A stretch of 64,000 bases of DNA from Metabacillus sp. FJAT-52054 (GCF_037201815.1 NZ_CP147407.1:1178001-1242000), one strand, 5' to 3'. Numbered from the stretch's first letter, positions 27,043-35,639 are shown. Translations and numbers: made by a program. Notes: generated by a model from the sequence alone, not told the origin.

Positions 27043-28197
27043 ATGAAAAATACGGGGAGACTGCTCGCAATTTCGATTTGCGAGGGACTGGTTTTTGCCT
27101 ATGTAATTGAGCGGCTTTTTGCCGAATCGCGGGGATTATCCGTTCTGGACATGCAAAACCTAATTGTATTTTACGCGGTAATCAGTGCATTGCTGGAAAT
27201 ACCGTGCGGAGCTTTAGCAGATATTTGGAAAAAGAAGTATGTGCTCGCAGCCGGTCTTTTTATCTGCTATTTCGAGTTTGTGGCTTCTATTTTTGCATAT
27301 GATCTATTCGGGTTCAGCTTAGCTTACTTAGCAGCTGCAATTGGCGGTTCTCTAAAGTCAGGGGTCATGGAGTCTATTCTTTACATGTCATTGAAGGAAT
27401 ATGGCAGGGTAGAGGAGTATGTGAAGTGGAACGGCCGCTATCAATTTACAGGAAACGCTGTTCTTGGGTTTTCGGGAATAGCTGGAGGATACTTAGCTTA
27501 TTATACATCGTATGAAATAACCTACTGGCTGTCTCTGATCAGCTTTCCGCTTTGTATCTATTATGCGCTCACTTTGGATGAACCCAAAAATGAGAGGGCA
27601 GATGAAAAACCAATCCGCAAAGATATTTGGATTCAACTTACAGCCGGGATCGCCTATACGTTAAAAAACAGGCACCTGCTGGTGATTCTGTTTGTCAGTG
27701 GTATTTCTGGCACTGTACTGCACAGTGAGCTTTATGAAATGAGCATGCTTGTCTATCCGGAGATCGGCATTTCGGTTATTTATTTCGGGTACATCAGTTT
27801 TGCTATTACCGGCTCAAGTGCAGCGGCTAATCTGCTGGCTAATGCCTATGAAAAACATGGATTTGGATTGAAACCAGCTTTTGCTGCTGCGGCTCTCGCT
27901 GTATTCCTTTTTGGATTTGTAGAGCATTGGAGTGCCGTCCTGTTTGTTATGGCAGCAATTTCAATATTGGAATTGGCAAGCCCTATTCTATCCGGGATGC
28001 TTCAGAGCCGCGCAGCGGATGAGTTCAGGGTGACCATTTCGTCCATAGATGCATTTGTGTGCAATATCCTGAGCGTAGCAATCGGACTGGGGTTTGGCTA
28101 TGCAGCGGAGTTCTATGGTGTTGGGATTGCTTTTCAGCTTTTATCTGTCACTTTGCTTTTGCTGCTCATTTTTAAGGTTGAACCTGAAACCAGCTGA
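27043..28197 (+). CDS. MFS transporter
   Basis: A major facilitator of 384 residues with about twelve hydrophobic segments. The motif A-like loop between segments 2 and 3 is GALADIWKKKY. The substrate is not evident; the leader arrangement upstream suggests a drug or toxic compound. The gene has a strong AAGGAGGG site 7 bp before its ATG, but that site is buried in a hairpin. Neither flanking gene shares its direction, so it is its own unit inside the carotenoid region. Confidence 0.82.
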   Translation: MKNTGRLLAISICEGLVFAYVIERLFAESRGLSVLDMQNLIVFYAVISALLEIPCGALADIWKKKYVLAAGLFICYFEFVASIFAYDLFGFSLAYLAAAIGGSLKSGVMESILYMSLKEYGRVEEYVKWNGRYQFTGNAVLGFSGIAGGYLAYYTSYEITYWLSLISFPLCIYYALTLDEPKNERADEKPIRKDIWIQLTAGIAYTLKNRHLLVILFVSGISGTVLHSELYEMSMLVYPEIGISVIYFGYISFAITGSSAAANLLANAYEKHGFGLKPAFAAAALAVFLFGFVEHWSAVLFVMAAISILELASPILSGMLQSRAADEFRVTISSIDAFVCNILSVAIGLGFGYAAEFYGVGIAFQLLSVTLLLLLIFKVEPETS

Positions 28198-28212
28198 TTT
28201 TCGCTGCATGGT

Positions 28213-28252
28213 GCTTTAAGCCTTTCGCAAAAGTCTGCTTTTAAAGCTTTTT
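28213..28252 (+). terminator. Probable terminator after the MFS gene
   Basis: GCTTTAA pairs with TTAAAGC, followed by five T. The loop is long (about 21 nt), so confidence is moderate. Confidence 0.5.
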
Positions 28253-28286
28253 CCCTCCCTCTCTGCAGCGTTTTTAAAAATTTGGA

Positions 28287-28403
28287 TGTTGGTTGTCAGG
28301 CGTAAGATTATCCTTTGGCAGGCTGCGCAAAGCTTCAAGCGCCGCTTTGCGAATGCGGGGTCTCACGCCTTCTACTCCAATCAGCAGGTGTTACAAATCA
28401 ACA
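28287..28403. repeat. Small inverted-repeat element, copy 2
   Basis: A 117-bp element with ends TGTTGGTT and AATCAACA (one mismatch from perfect inversion). Its right end (CTCCAATCAGCAGGTGTTA then CAAATCAACA) repeats that of copy 1 at 17573-17634. The interior is GC-rich and differs. Confidence 0.6.
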
Positions 28404-28410
28404 GAGCCAA

Positions 28411-28459
28411 AAATCAAAAAATAACCCAATAGCACTTATACCTTGAGTGTTATTGGGTT
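28411..28459 (-). terminator. Terminator of the minus-strand carotenoid operon
   Basis: On the minus strand AACCCAATAACACT pairs with AGTGCTATTGGGTT, followed by ATTTTTTGATTTTT. Confidence 0.85.
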
Positions 28460-28477
28460 CTGTATATAAGCTCATTT

Positions 28478-28857
28478 CTAATTTAAGAGTAATTCTGTAC
28501 CATATGAATGATCAATGGCACAAAGCCATTCAGCATTTGAATTTTTCTTAAAGACATAGGTTGCCTTTCGCTCCATGGAAAATTCTGAGTCCTCTTTATC
28601 GGCGTCAAGCAGGGTTTGGGAGAGGACTAAGGCCGTGCCTCCCGCTTCCAGAATAATCATCTCCCCCTGTGTGGCAAGATACTATTGTTGCAATCTCAAT
28701 AAAGGGTTTTTTAATCTCGTTTTTTTTCCCGTGCAATTTTCCCGGGCTTCACCACAAGAATGGCATCCTCCGTATAATCATTCATCAACGTATCAAAGTC
28801 TTCCTGTTTACTAGCAGCATCACATCTTTTGATGACATCTTTTAATTCATGTTCCAC
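28478..28857 (-). pseudogene. Broken NTF2-like (SnoaL/DUF4440-type) gene
   Basis: The parts of one small NTF2-like protein are spread over three frames. A GTG start at 28857, overlapping the crtN 3 stop region, gives [18 protein letters not shown] and continues to [12 protein letters not shown] +1 shift then gives [11 protein letters not shown]. Another shift gives [20 protein letters not shown], ending YGTELLLN. At least two indels are needed, at runs of A near 28725 and close to 28665. Intact, it would be about 120 residues, the usual size. It is the last gene of the minus-strand crt operon. Confidence 0.75.
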
Positions 28858-28858
28858 A

Positions 28859-30343
28859 TTACCGCCTCTTGGATTCTCTCTTTGCAATCTCTTCAGCCAC
28901 GTTCATACCGCTTATCGTTACCATCGGTGAACCGCCTCCCGGATGAGTACTTCCTCCTGCAAACGAAAGGTTTTGAATATCAGCAGGGAAGTTTCCCGGC
29001 CTCATAAAGGCATCCCACTTCTTATTGGCGGAAATGCCGTATAAAGCACCGCGGTAGGCGCCGAACCGGTCCTGAATATCGAGAGGTGTGAAAAGCTGTT
29101 CCTCCATTATTTTGCCGGAAAGTGAAACGCCGGCCTGCTCCAATTTTTCATAAATCAGAGACTTATAATCCTGAGGTGAAATCTGCAGCCTGCCATCCTG
29201 GTTGAGCGGAGGTGCGTTTACAAGGATAAATAGATTGCTTCCAGCATCAGCCTGTGATGGATCTGAGAAGGAGGAATTGCTTATATAGATAGTTGGATCC
29301 TCACTGTAGTTCTGATTTTTGAAAAGCTCATCAAATTCTTTCCTGTAGTTTTTTGAAAAAAAGACGCTGTGATGAGCGAGTTTGTCTATTTTTCCTTCTA
29401 TTCCAGCAAGGATGACAAACGCTGAAATGGAAGGCGAATATCCATTTCGTTTTTTATCGGTAAAATGAGGCCTTTCCGATTCGGCCACCAGCTCAGGAAA
29501 GGACTTAAGCAGATCCGCATTCAAGATAACCTCATCAGCTGTCAGCTCCTGGCCGTTTTCAAGCAGTACCGTATTAATGCGTTTATTCGAAATCTGCAGC
29601 TCCTGAACCTTTGTATTCATCATGAATTGGACACCCATTTCCTTGGCCAATTCATAAAAAGCTTCTGCAATCTTTGTATTTCCGCCTTTAATGTAAAATA
29701 CTCCCTGCACGAGCTCCAGATAAGCAATCATCGCAAACGTTGCCGGAGATTGATAGGGCGATGAACCGATATAGGTCGCATACCTGTTAAATGCCTGAAT
29801 GACCTGTTCATTGCCAAAGTATTTTCTGAAAAAATGGTCCATCGTTTCAAGAGGGCGGACGCGCATGAATGCATAGCTGAGGCTTGGTGAGGTGTAATCC
29901 AGCACACTTTTAAACATTCTGGGGAAAAAGTGTTTTTCTGACAGTCCGTATAATCTTGTAATCTCAGAAATGAACCGGTCGTAATTCCTGTATCCCTTTG
30001 GATCCAGATTCCGGAGCTGCTGCTTCATAGTCGCTTTGTCACTGCTGAGGAAAAAGACGTTCCCATCCGGAAAATAATTTACCGTATGTTTTTGCAGCTT
30101 CACCATTTCCAAGTAATCTTGCATTTTTTTGCCGGCCTTATGAAAAACCTCTTCAAAAACCTGAGGCATTGTTATTGTATTTGGTCCAAAATCAAAGTGG
30201 AAGGATCCGAGTTTCACAGGCATCATTTTTCCGCCCGGATGACTGTTTTTTTCGGCAACGGTAACGTCCCAGCCTTCACTGGCAAGGGTAATGGCTGCAG
30301 AAAGACCGCCAAGGCCCGCTCCGATCACTACGGCTTTTTTCAT
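28859..30343 (-). CDS. CrtN/CrtP-type carotenoid desaturase or oxidase 3
   Basis: A third CrtI/CrtN-family flavoenzyme (494 residues): [43 protein letters not shown] and the C-terminal [20 protein letters not shown]. The block [19 protein letters not shown] and the TMP motif after DFGP recall Staphylococcus CrtP (end-group oxidase) more than CrtN, so oxidation of the carotenoid end is the likelier role; this is inference. It lies 15 bp downstream of the acyltransferase gene in the same operon. Confidence 0.86.
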   Translation of the reverse strand: MKKAVVIGAGLGGLSAAITLASEGWDVTVAEKNSHPGGKMMPVKLGSFHFDFGPNTITMPQVFEEVFHKAGKKMQDYLEMVKLQKHTVNYFPDGNVFFLSSDKATMKQQLRNLDPKGYRNYDRFISEITRLYGLSEKHFFPRMFKSVLDYTSPSLSYAFMRVRPLETMDHFFRKYFGNEQVIQAFNRYATYIGSSPYQSPATFAMIAYLELVQGVFYIKGGNTKIAEAFYELAKEMGVQFMMNTKVQELQISNKRINTVLLENGQELTADEVILNADLLKSFPELVAESERPHFTDKKRNGYSPSISAFVILAGIEGKIDKLAHHSVFFSKNYRKEFDELFKNQNYSEDPTIYISNSSFSDPSQADAGSNLFILVNAPPLNQDGRLQISPQDYKSLIYEKLEQAGVSLSGKIMEEQLFTPLDIQDRFGAYRGALYGISANKKWDAFMRPGNFPADIQNLSFAGGSTHPGGGSPMVTISGMNVAEEIAKRESKRR

Positions 30344-30358
30344 CGCTTTCCTTCTCCT

Positions 30359-31015
30359 TCAAAGAATGTTTAGAAAATCGTTTGTATCACGTGAAATGAC
30401 TTTCCTTTTCAGCTCGTCAAGCCCAGCGGTAAACAGATCTTCAAGAATTCTTGTTTTTTCTTTCCGGCTGCCGCCCAAATCTAAATAGGCAATCGGCTCG
30501 CCGATGGCAATATATAGCTCCTGTTTCTTTTCGGATCCAAATGAATAGTAAAGGGCAATCGGCAGAATCGGTGTTTCCGGACTGATCTCAGCCATGGCTA
30601 TGATTCCTGATAGGAATTCTAAAGGGCGCTGTTCAAGATGTCTTTCGTCTCCCTGTGGGAAAATGGCGACACTCTTGCCTTCTTTAAGGAGCGATCCTCC
30701 ATATTTAACCGATTGAATAATATCTCTCGGGTTTTCCCGGTTCACAGAAAACGCTCCCAGCCGGCGGAAGTAGGGAAAATCCCTAAGGCCCTTCTCATGC
30801 ATCATGATATTGAAATCCTGTCTAAGCACCGTCCAGTTTATATAATGAAGGACAAGGCCATCCCACCAGGTGCTGTGATTTGCACACCACAGTGCATTCA
30901 CGGGCAGGTTTTCTTCAGTATGTATATAGATTCCTTTAAAATGATGTTTGAACAGCCTTTTTGTATATTGGGAAAATCCAAAATCAAACCACTTGCTTTT
31001 GCTGGCTTCGATCAT
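30359..31015 (-). CDS. PlsC-type acyltransferase
   Basis: A 218-residue member of the lysophospholipid acyltransferase family. The catalytic motif is NHSTWWD (HX4D) at about residues 46-52, and the second motif is FPQGD in place of the usual FPEGT. In carotenoid clusters of pigmented bacilli such enzymes add a fatty acyl group to a glycosylated carotenoid, and the operon context supports that. The start overlaps the upstream CruF-like gene by 32 bp. Confidence 0.85.
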   Translation of the reverse strand: MIEASKSKWFDFGFSQYTKRLFKHHFKGIYIHTEENLPVNALWCANHSTWWDGLVLHYINWTVLRQDFNIMMHEKGLRDFPYFRRLGAFSVNRENPRDIIQSVKYGGSLLKEGKSVAIFPQGDERHLEQRPLEFLSGIIAMAEISPETPILPIALYYSFGSEKKQELYIAIGEPIAYLDLGGSRKEKTRILEDLFTAGLDELKRKVISRDTNDFLNIL

Positions 31016-31769
31016 GTGAACCCCTCTTTACTGAGAAAATATAGCTTGCCAGTACGAGCACAGCAGGAACCATGGAGAAGCCGACAGCGAGCCAGAGGGA
31101 ATGAAGGGCCGCCAGCAGTGCGAACATAAATAGCACTAAAAAGTAAACAGCCGTAATCCGGTTTTGCCAAAGCGGAACGGGTGTGTAGCGCTCTTTTCCC
31201 GCCAGCCCAATAATCAAATGGAGAACAAACGCCGTAATGAACCATCCGGAAAAATTTGAAAACGGGATGTTGTAATAAAAACTTTCCGCTGTCCAAACCC
31301 AGTATTCCTTTACTTCAGCTGCGACCGGGTCGATGATTAAGTCAATCAATACTGCCAGCAGCCCGCCAATCGCACTGAAAACGATTATGGGAGCATGGGG
31401 GAGAACGGCTTTTAAAATAGCGTGTGAACCGCCAATCACCATGAGCCATGCAAAGCCGATCGCAACCGGAACGCCCAGAATTTGAGGACCGAAATCCTTT
31501 GTATAATAGTAGTCGCCGAAAAGGATTCCGTATTCCACACCCAGATGCTCAGCGAAAATAGAAAGAAGGATGACCGTCAATGATAAGCCAATCCCCATTT
31601 TCGGGCCGTATGTATGATGAAAATATACTCCTCCAAGAATTCCGGCTACTATGAGAAACACAACGTTGGCCCATTCTAGCCAAACAGGCAGAATGTCAAA
31701 TCCAAGCAAAATAACACCGCAGCCGTACCAAATAAGAAAAAAAACATAAAGCCAATGATCCGCCTTCAA
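30984..31769 (-). CDS. CruF-like carotenoid biosynthesis protein (DUF422)
   Basis: A polytopic membrane protein (261 residues, about seven hydrophobic segments) of the DUF422/CruF family, which includes carotenoid 1',2'-hydratases. Typical stretches are FAEHLGVEYGILFGDYYY and GVPVAIGFAWLMV. A TTG start at 31769 is chosen because AGAGGTG lies 6 bp upstream; a frame extends to 31820 but lacks a site. It is the first gene of the minus-strand operon: CruF-like, acyltransferase, CrtN/P 3, NTF2-like remnant. Confidence 0.83.
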   Translation of the reverse strand: MKADHWLYVFFLIWYGCGVILLGFDILPVWLEWANVVFLIVAGILGGVYFHHTYGPKMGIGLSLTVILLSIFAEHLGVEYGILFGDYYYTKDFGPQILGVPVAIGFAWLMVIGGSHAILKAVLPHAPIIVFSAIGGLLAVLIDLIIDPVAAEVKEYWVWTAESFYYNIPFSNFSGWFITAFVLHLIIGLAGKERYTPVPLWQNRITAVYFLVLFMFALLAALHSLWLAVGFSMVPAVLVLASYIFSVKRGSHDRSQQKQVV

Positions 31770-31790
31770 ATTCTTCACCTCTTTATCGTC

Positions 31791-31820
31791 ATTATAGGCA
31801 AAGGGAGGCAGACAGCACAA
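31791..31820 (-). promoter_or_regulatory. SigA promoter of the minus-strand carotenoid operon
   Basis: The minus strand reads TTGTGC, 18 bp, TATAAT, ending 21 bp before the TTG start at 31769. This supports the shorter start of the CruF-like gene. Confidence 0.6.
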
Positions 31821-31957
31821 GAAATGAGCGGTTAAATGGCTGATTTTGAAACTTTTACCATCCGAAGTCGACTAATTTGATAATGTAACGCTTTTTCCTT
31901 ACTCCTGTTTCTGCTTTCATTGGAAGCGATTCGACTACTAAATAAGGGAGAGAATTC

Positions 31958-32782
31958 ATGAAGCTAAAAAAAATCATGGCCTTTTTCATGTTTGCATTAT
32001 TGGCACTGTCCGGTTGTTCAACTAAGGAAGCTCAAGGATCAGCTTCTGCTGAGGATCAGCTGCCTTCTCAAATCGGAGCTCCTGGCAAGGAACATGAATA
32101 CTTTGTTTGGCCAGGCAATATTCACAAAAAAACAGAATACGGTCCGCATACCGGAAAGTATTTTAAAAGAAGAGGAGGTTTCCACTTTGACACCTCGGGG
32201 TACTATATGTCGGCGAAATCCCCTGTACATGCTGTGCTAAAAGTGTCTTCTGCAGAGAAAACCATCCGGTATCAGCTGACGGAAAGAGATCGGAATTACA
32301 AAAAATTTAAATTGATTGCGGAAAAAACAGCAAAAATGGAAAACTTCTCTACTGGACTGCCTGACAAAGAAAATGCTCTGTATGTGCTCAGTATTGAAAT
32401 TCTCGGGGATAAAGGACAGGTAGAGGATACAGCCGTTGAGCTCATTTACGTCCCAACAGCGGAAATCAATGCAAAGGTATCCTTAAATAAAAAACAGATA
32501 ACGAAATCGGACAGCCTTCAATTAACACTGGAAAATTACGGTCCGCAGGAATTATTAACAGGAGTATCGTATCATTACGAAAAATGGACGGGATGGAAAT
32601 GGAAACTGGTCAATCTCGATATGGCATTTAATAGTGTAGGAGTTAACATACTTCCTGGAGAATCCCAAACATTAACGCTGAATACATCGGAGCTGCCTGC
32701 CGGAAAATACAGAGTGGTTAAGGACGTTCAAAACGAGTTAAACATGAAGGCTGATCTGGCAGCGGAATTTGAAATAAAATAG
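31958..32782 (+). CDS. Lipoprotein with C-terminal Ig-like domain
   Basis: A secreted lipoprotein of 274 residues. The signal peptide ends in the lipobox LALSGC (Cys20). The last 100 residues (SLQLTLENYGPQELLTG, YHYEKWTGWKWKLV, ILPGESQTLTL) look like a bacterial Ig-like domain of the type found in several Bacillus surface proteins. The middle has no recognised domain. The start follows AAGGGAGAG. Function unknown; it is separate from the divergent crt operon. Confidence 0.75.
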   Translation: MKLKKIMAFFMFALLALSGCSTKEAQGSASAEDQLPSQIGAPGKEHEYFVWPGNIHKKTEYGPHTGKYFKRRGGFHFDTSGYYMSAKSPVHAVLKVSSAEKTIRYQLTERDRNYKKFKLIAEKTAKMENFSTGLPDKENALYVLSIEILGDKGQVEDTAVELIYVPTAEINAKVSLNKKQITKSDSLQLTLENYGPQELLTGVSYHYEKWTGWKWKLVNLDMAFNSVGVNILPGESQTLTLNTSELPAGKYRVVKDVQNELNMKADLAAEFEIK

Positions 32783-32795
32783 TCACGGTATTTGT

Positions 32796-32828
32796 AAAAA
32801 GAGCATCTTCTCCTGATGCTCTTTTTTA
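32796..32828. terminator. Two-way terminator
   Basis: AAAAAGAGCATC pairs with GATGCTCTTTTTT. It serves the lipoprotein gene on the plus strand. On the minus strand it lies directly after the 44-residue gene and also ends in T. Confidence 0.85.
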
Positions 32829-32960
32829 TTGATCAGCCAGTGCGCCCTCTGATGGCATCTCATTATCCTCAATTGATTGAACTCCGAATAAATCCGAGAT
32901 TTCCTTTTCTACAGCGTCTAAGAATTCATCAGTTAATAATGGTTTCTTTTCTTTAAACAT
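32826..32960 (-). CDS. 44-residue acidic small protein
   Basis: The frame encodes MFKEKKPLLTDEFLDAVEKE, then a hydrophobic turn around ISDLFGV and an acidic tail ending GALADQ. I do not recognise the family. Support as a gene: a near-perfect ribosome binding site (GGAGGAAAGACC before ATG), a two-way terminator right after the stop, and amphipathic, protein-like composition. A 13-bp palindrome TTCCGATTCGGAA (32994-33006) lies upstream. It diverges from the kimA promoter and riboswitch. Confidence 0.6.
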   Translation of the reverse strand: MFKEKKPLLTDEFLDAVEKEISDLFGVQSIEDNEMPSEGALADQ

Positions 32961-33053
32961 GGTCTTTCCTCCAATCTTTTTATGATTTATTGTTTCCGAT
33001 TCGGAACGTTTTTATTTCTATTTAGCCATTCGAAAATAAAGCGAAAATTTTTA

Positions 33054-33082
33054 TTTACATTTCCTATTGAGGGGAGTATGAT
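33054..33082 (+). promoter_or_regulatory. SigA promoter of kimA
   Basis: TTTACA, 17 bp, TATGAT. It ends 24 bp before the riboswitch begins. Confidence 0.6.
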
Positions 33083-33105
33083 AATCAACGGTTTCATGTT
33101 TCTAA

Positions 33106-33254
33106 ATCGCTTAAATCGTGTGATGCGGGGGACCCGTTACAAATGGATTTTTACATAATGAATCCTTGGGGTGAATCCTTAACAGGTAGGGCTACTCAAT
33201 GGCCCGAATCCGGCAGCTAACCTCGTCAGCGTTATATGAGAAGGAAGGTGGAGC
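33106..33254 (+). ncRNA. c-di-AMP riboswitch (ydaO-yuaA type)
   Basis: The conserved core is clear: GGGGTGAATCCTT, GGTAGGGC, ACTC, GGCCCGAATCCGG, then CAGCTAACCTCGTCAGCG. This is the ydaO/yuaA aptamer that binds cyclic di-AMP and shuts off potassium uptake and cell-wall genes. It is followed by an intrinsic terminator and then kimA, the gene it controls in B. subtilis. Confidence 0.95.
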
Positions 33255-33273
33255 TTGTGAGACAGGAATTTAC

Positions 33274-33314
33274 ATGTCTGCAAGTCTGTTAATGATGACT
33301 TGCAGGCATTTTTA
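33274..33314 (+). terminator. Riboswitch-controlled terminator of kimA
   Basis: ATGTCTGCAAGTC pairs with GACTTGCAGGCAT (one T-G pair), followed by TTTTT. It is expected to form when c-di-AMP is bound. Confidence 0.88.
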
Positions 33315-33385
33315 TTGTTAGGATTTTAATTTTTTACGGGTAAAAAAGGGCAACTTAAGTTTACTACTATATGGCGGTGAAAAAT

Positions 33386-35212
33386 TTGATTCATTCATTA
33401 AAAAGGCTTCTAATCGGGCGGCCATTAAAGTCAGGTGAGCTCGGTGAACAGAAGCTTAACAAAAAGAAGGCTCTGGCCATCCTTTCATCTGATGCCCTGT
33501 CTTCTGTTGCATATGGTCCGGAGCAGATCTTAATTGTCCTTGTGACAATTAGTGCAGCAGCCTTCTGGTATTCGATTCCGATTGCATTAGGCGTATTGGT
33601 TCTACTGACAGCTCTTATATTATCCTATCGTCAAATTATATTTGCGTATCCTCACGGAGGAGGAGCATATGTTGTTTCGAAAAACAACCTTGGTGTCAAT
33701 CCGGGGCTGATTGCCGGCGGTTCCTTGCTGGTTGATTATATATTAACGGTTGCGGTAAGTGTTTCTGCAGGTACGGATGCTATTACATCTGCGTTTCCGG
33801 CTTTGCATCCCTACAATGTTGAGATTGCCATTGTCTTTGTGATCCTTTTGACTATATTAAACTTAAGAGGAGTAACGGAATCTGCTTCTGTTTTGGCTTA
33901 TCCTGTTTACTTGTTCGTTTTTGCCTTATTCATTTTGATTGGTGCGGGAATATACAATATATTAACAGGTCATGTATCACCTGATCTCCATACGCCGGTC
34001 GGTACTCCTGTTGCAGGAATCAGTTTATTCATTTTACTGAGAGCATTCGCATCAGGAAGTTCAGCCCTGACAGGGGTTGAAGCAATTTCCAATGCGATTC
34101 CCAATTTTAAGAATCCCGCGCCTAATAACGCGGCTAAAACCCTAATCGCAATGGGAACCCTGCTCGCGATTCTGTTTACTGGAATTGTGTTTTTAGCTTA
34201 CTACTATGGAATTATTCCAAATGCAGAGGTAACGGTCGTTTCTCAAATTGCGGAAGAAACCTTCGGCAGGAACTTCATGTATTACTTTATTCAGGGGACA
34301 ACTGCCCTGATCTTAATTTTAGCGGCGAACACAGGCTACACCGCATTCCCGCTTCTTGCAGTAAATCTTGCGAAGGATAAGTTCATCCCCAGGATGTTTA
34401 CGGTTCGTGGTGACCGATTAGGCTATTCAAATGGAATTATCATTCTGTCCATTTTGTCTATTATCCTTATTATCGCATTTAAAGGGCAGACAGAGCACCT
34501 GATTCCGCTTTATGCAGTTGGAGTATTTATTCCATTTACTCTTTCCCAAACTGGAATGATGGTAAAATGGCTGCGTGAAAAACCAGCAGGCTGGATGCCT
34601 AAATTTATTATCAATACAACTGGGGCAGTGATCTGCTTCATTGTAACCATTATTTTCTTTTTAACAAAATTCGGGCAGGTTTGGTCCATTCTGGTGTTCC
34701 TGCCAATCATTATCTTGCTTTTCCACCAGATCAGGAAGCATTATGATGCTGTTGGGGACCAGTTGAGAATTTCCACGTGCGAGCCGGCCGTTCCAATTGA
34801 AGGGAACGTCATCATCGTACCTGTTGCGGGGATCACACATGTCGTTGAAAATTCATTAAACTATGCTAAATCTCTATCTCCGGATCAAATCATCGCTGTG
34901 TATATTTCATTTGAACGCGAGGATGAGAGGAAGTTTGAAGAAAAATGGAAAAAATGGCAGCCGGATGTTCGGATTGTTACCCTGCAATCCCATTACCGCA
35001 GCATCATTAATCCATTAACGAAATTCGTCGATACGGTGGAGAAAAAAGCGAGAGAATCCAACTACAAGGTTACAGTGGTCATCCCGCAATTTATCCCGAA
35101 AAAAGGCTGGCACAATATTCTTCACAATCAATCCAGCTTATTGATTCGTGCATTCCTGCTTTATAGAAGGAACGTAATTATTACTACCGTACCTTATCAT
35201 TTAAAAAAATAA
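33386..35212 (+). CDS. kimA: High-affinity potassium transporter KimA
   Basis: An APC-superfamily potassium importer (608 residues) very like B. subtilis KimA (YdaO). It begins IHSLKRLLIGRPLKSGELGE, then has about twelve membrane segments (SSVAYGPEQILIVL, YPHGGGAYVVSKNNLG, GTDAITSAFPALH) and a C-terminal cytoplasmic domain ending TTVPYHLKK. A TTG start at 33386 aligns with the B. subtilis N-terminus and has GGCGGTG 6 bp upstream; the ATG at 33371 has no such site. Expression is governed by the upstream c-di-AMP riboswitch. Confidence 0.95.
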   Translation: MIHSLKRLLIGRPLKSGELGEQKLNKKKALAILSSDALSSVAYGPEQILIVLVTISAAAFWYSIPIALGVLVLLTALILSYRQIIFAYPHGGGAYVVSKNNLGVNPGLIAGGSLLVDYILTVAVSVSAGTDAITSAFPALHPYNVEIAIVFVILLTILNLRGVTESASVLAYPVYLFVFALFILIGAGIYNILTGHVSPDLHTPVGTPVAGISLFILLRAFASGSSALTGVEAISNAIPNFKNPAPNNAAKTLIAMGTLLAILFTGIVFLAYYYGIIPNAEVTVVSQIAEETFGRNFMYYFIQGTTALILILAANTGYTAFPLLAVNLAKDKFIPRMFTVRGDRLGYSNGIIILSILSIILIIAFKGQTEHLIPLYAVGVFIPFTLSQTGMMVKWLREKPAGWMPKFIINTTGAVICFIVTIIFFLTKFGQVWSILVFLPIIILLFHQIRKHYDAVGDQLRISTCEPAVPIEGNVIIVPVAGITHVVENSLNYAKSLSPDQIIAVYISFEREDERKFEEKWKKWQPDVRIVTLQSHYRSIINPLTKFVDTVEKKARESNYKVTVVIPQFIPKKGWHNILHNQSSLLIRAFLLYRRNVIITTVPYHLKK

Positions 35213-35220
35213 AAAGGGAA

Positions 35221-35257
35221 GGGCTGATTAGCAATTTGATCGGCTCTTTGCTTTTTA
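35221..35257 (+). terminator. Possible terminator after kimA
   Basis: GGGCTGAT can pair with GATCGGCTC-type sequence through G-T pairs, followed by a T-rich stretch. The structure is weak. Confidence 0.4.
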
Positions 35258-35272
35258 AGATGAGAGACTTCA

Positions 35273-35470
35273 ATGCTGGCAACTATTCAGGCGCATTACA
35301 ATATAGGCGATATCATTTTTCAGCTTGCTTCCTTTTTAATCCTTATCGGTTTCGCTGCAGCTGTCATTGTGTTTGCAGTAAAGTTCGTTAAAGGAATGAA
35401 AAGCAGAAATGCTAGACTTCAGAGGATTGAAGAGAAGGTAGATGAATTGGCATCAGAGAGGCACAAATAG
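35273..35470 (+). CDS. DUF4083-like small membrane protein
   Basis: A 65-residue protein: a short N-terminus (NIGDIIFQL), one membrane segment (LILIGFAAAVIVFAVKF), then a basic and coiled tail (RLQRIEEKVDELASE). This matches the DUF4083 pattern of small Bacillus proteins. No function is known. The ribosome binding site is modest (GAGAG 6 bp upstream). It follows kimA by 60 bp in the same direction. Confidence 0.7.
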   Translation: MLATIQAHYNIGDIIFQLASFLILIGFAAAVIVFAVKFVKGMKSRNARLQRIEEKVDELASERHK

Positions 35471-35542
35471 TTTTTCGAACAAACAAAAGGGGGAGTCTGG
35501 AAAGTGAGTTTTCTAAGCTCTTTTCGCTTTTAAAATTGGATT

Positions 35543-35621
35543 GGTTTTGGCGGATTTCCGCAGCAGGTTGCTCACCGCCCGCCCCGCGGAAAGCGAGCGC
35601 CTGCAGCGGAAATCAACAACC
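35543..35621. repeat. Small GC-rich inverted-repeat element, copy 3
   Basis: GGTTTTGGCGGATTTCCGC at the left and CAGCGGAAATCAACAACC at the right are imperfect inverted repeats around a GC-rich middle (GCCCGCCCCGCGG). The right end shares AATCAACA with the other two copies. It closely recalls a GC-rich intergenic repeat I know from other Bacillus genomes. Confidence 0.6.
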
Positions 35622-35639
35622 AAGTATAACAGTGGTAAT

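Noticed and set aside
35504..35533. Nine-codon frame (MSFLSSFRF) with a very good ribosome binding site (AAGGGGGAG)
   Set aside because: It ends just before repeat element copy 3. It may be the start of a gene cut off by the repeat or a chance site, and there is too little to call.
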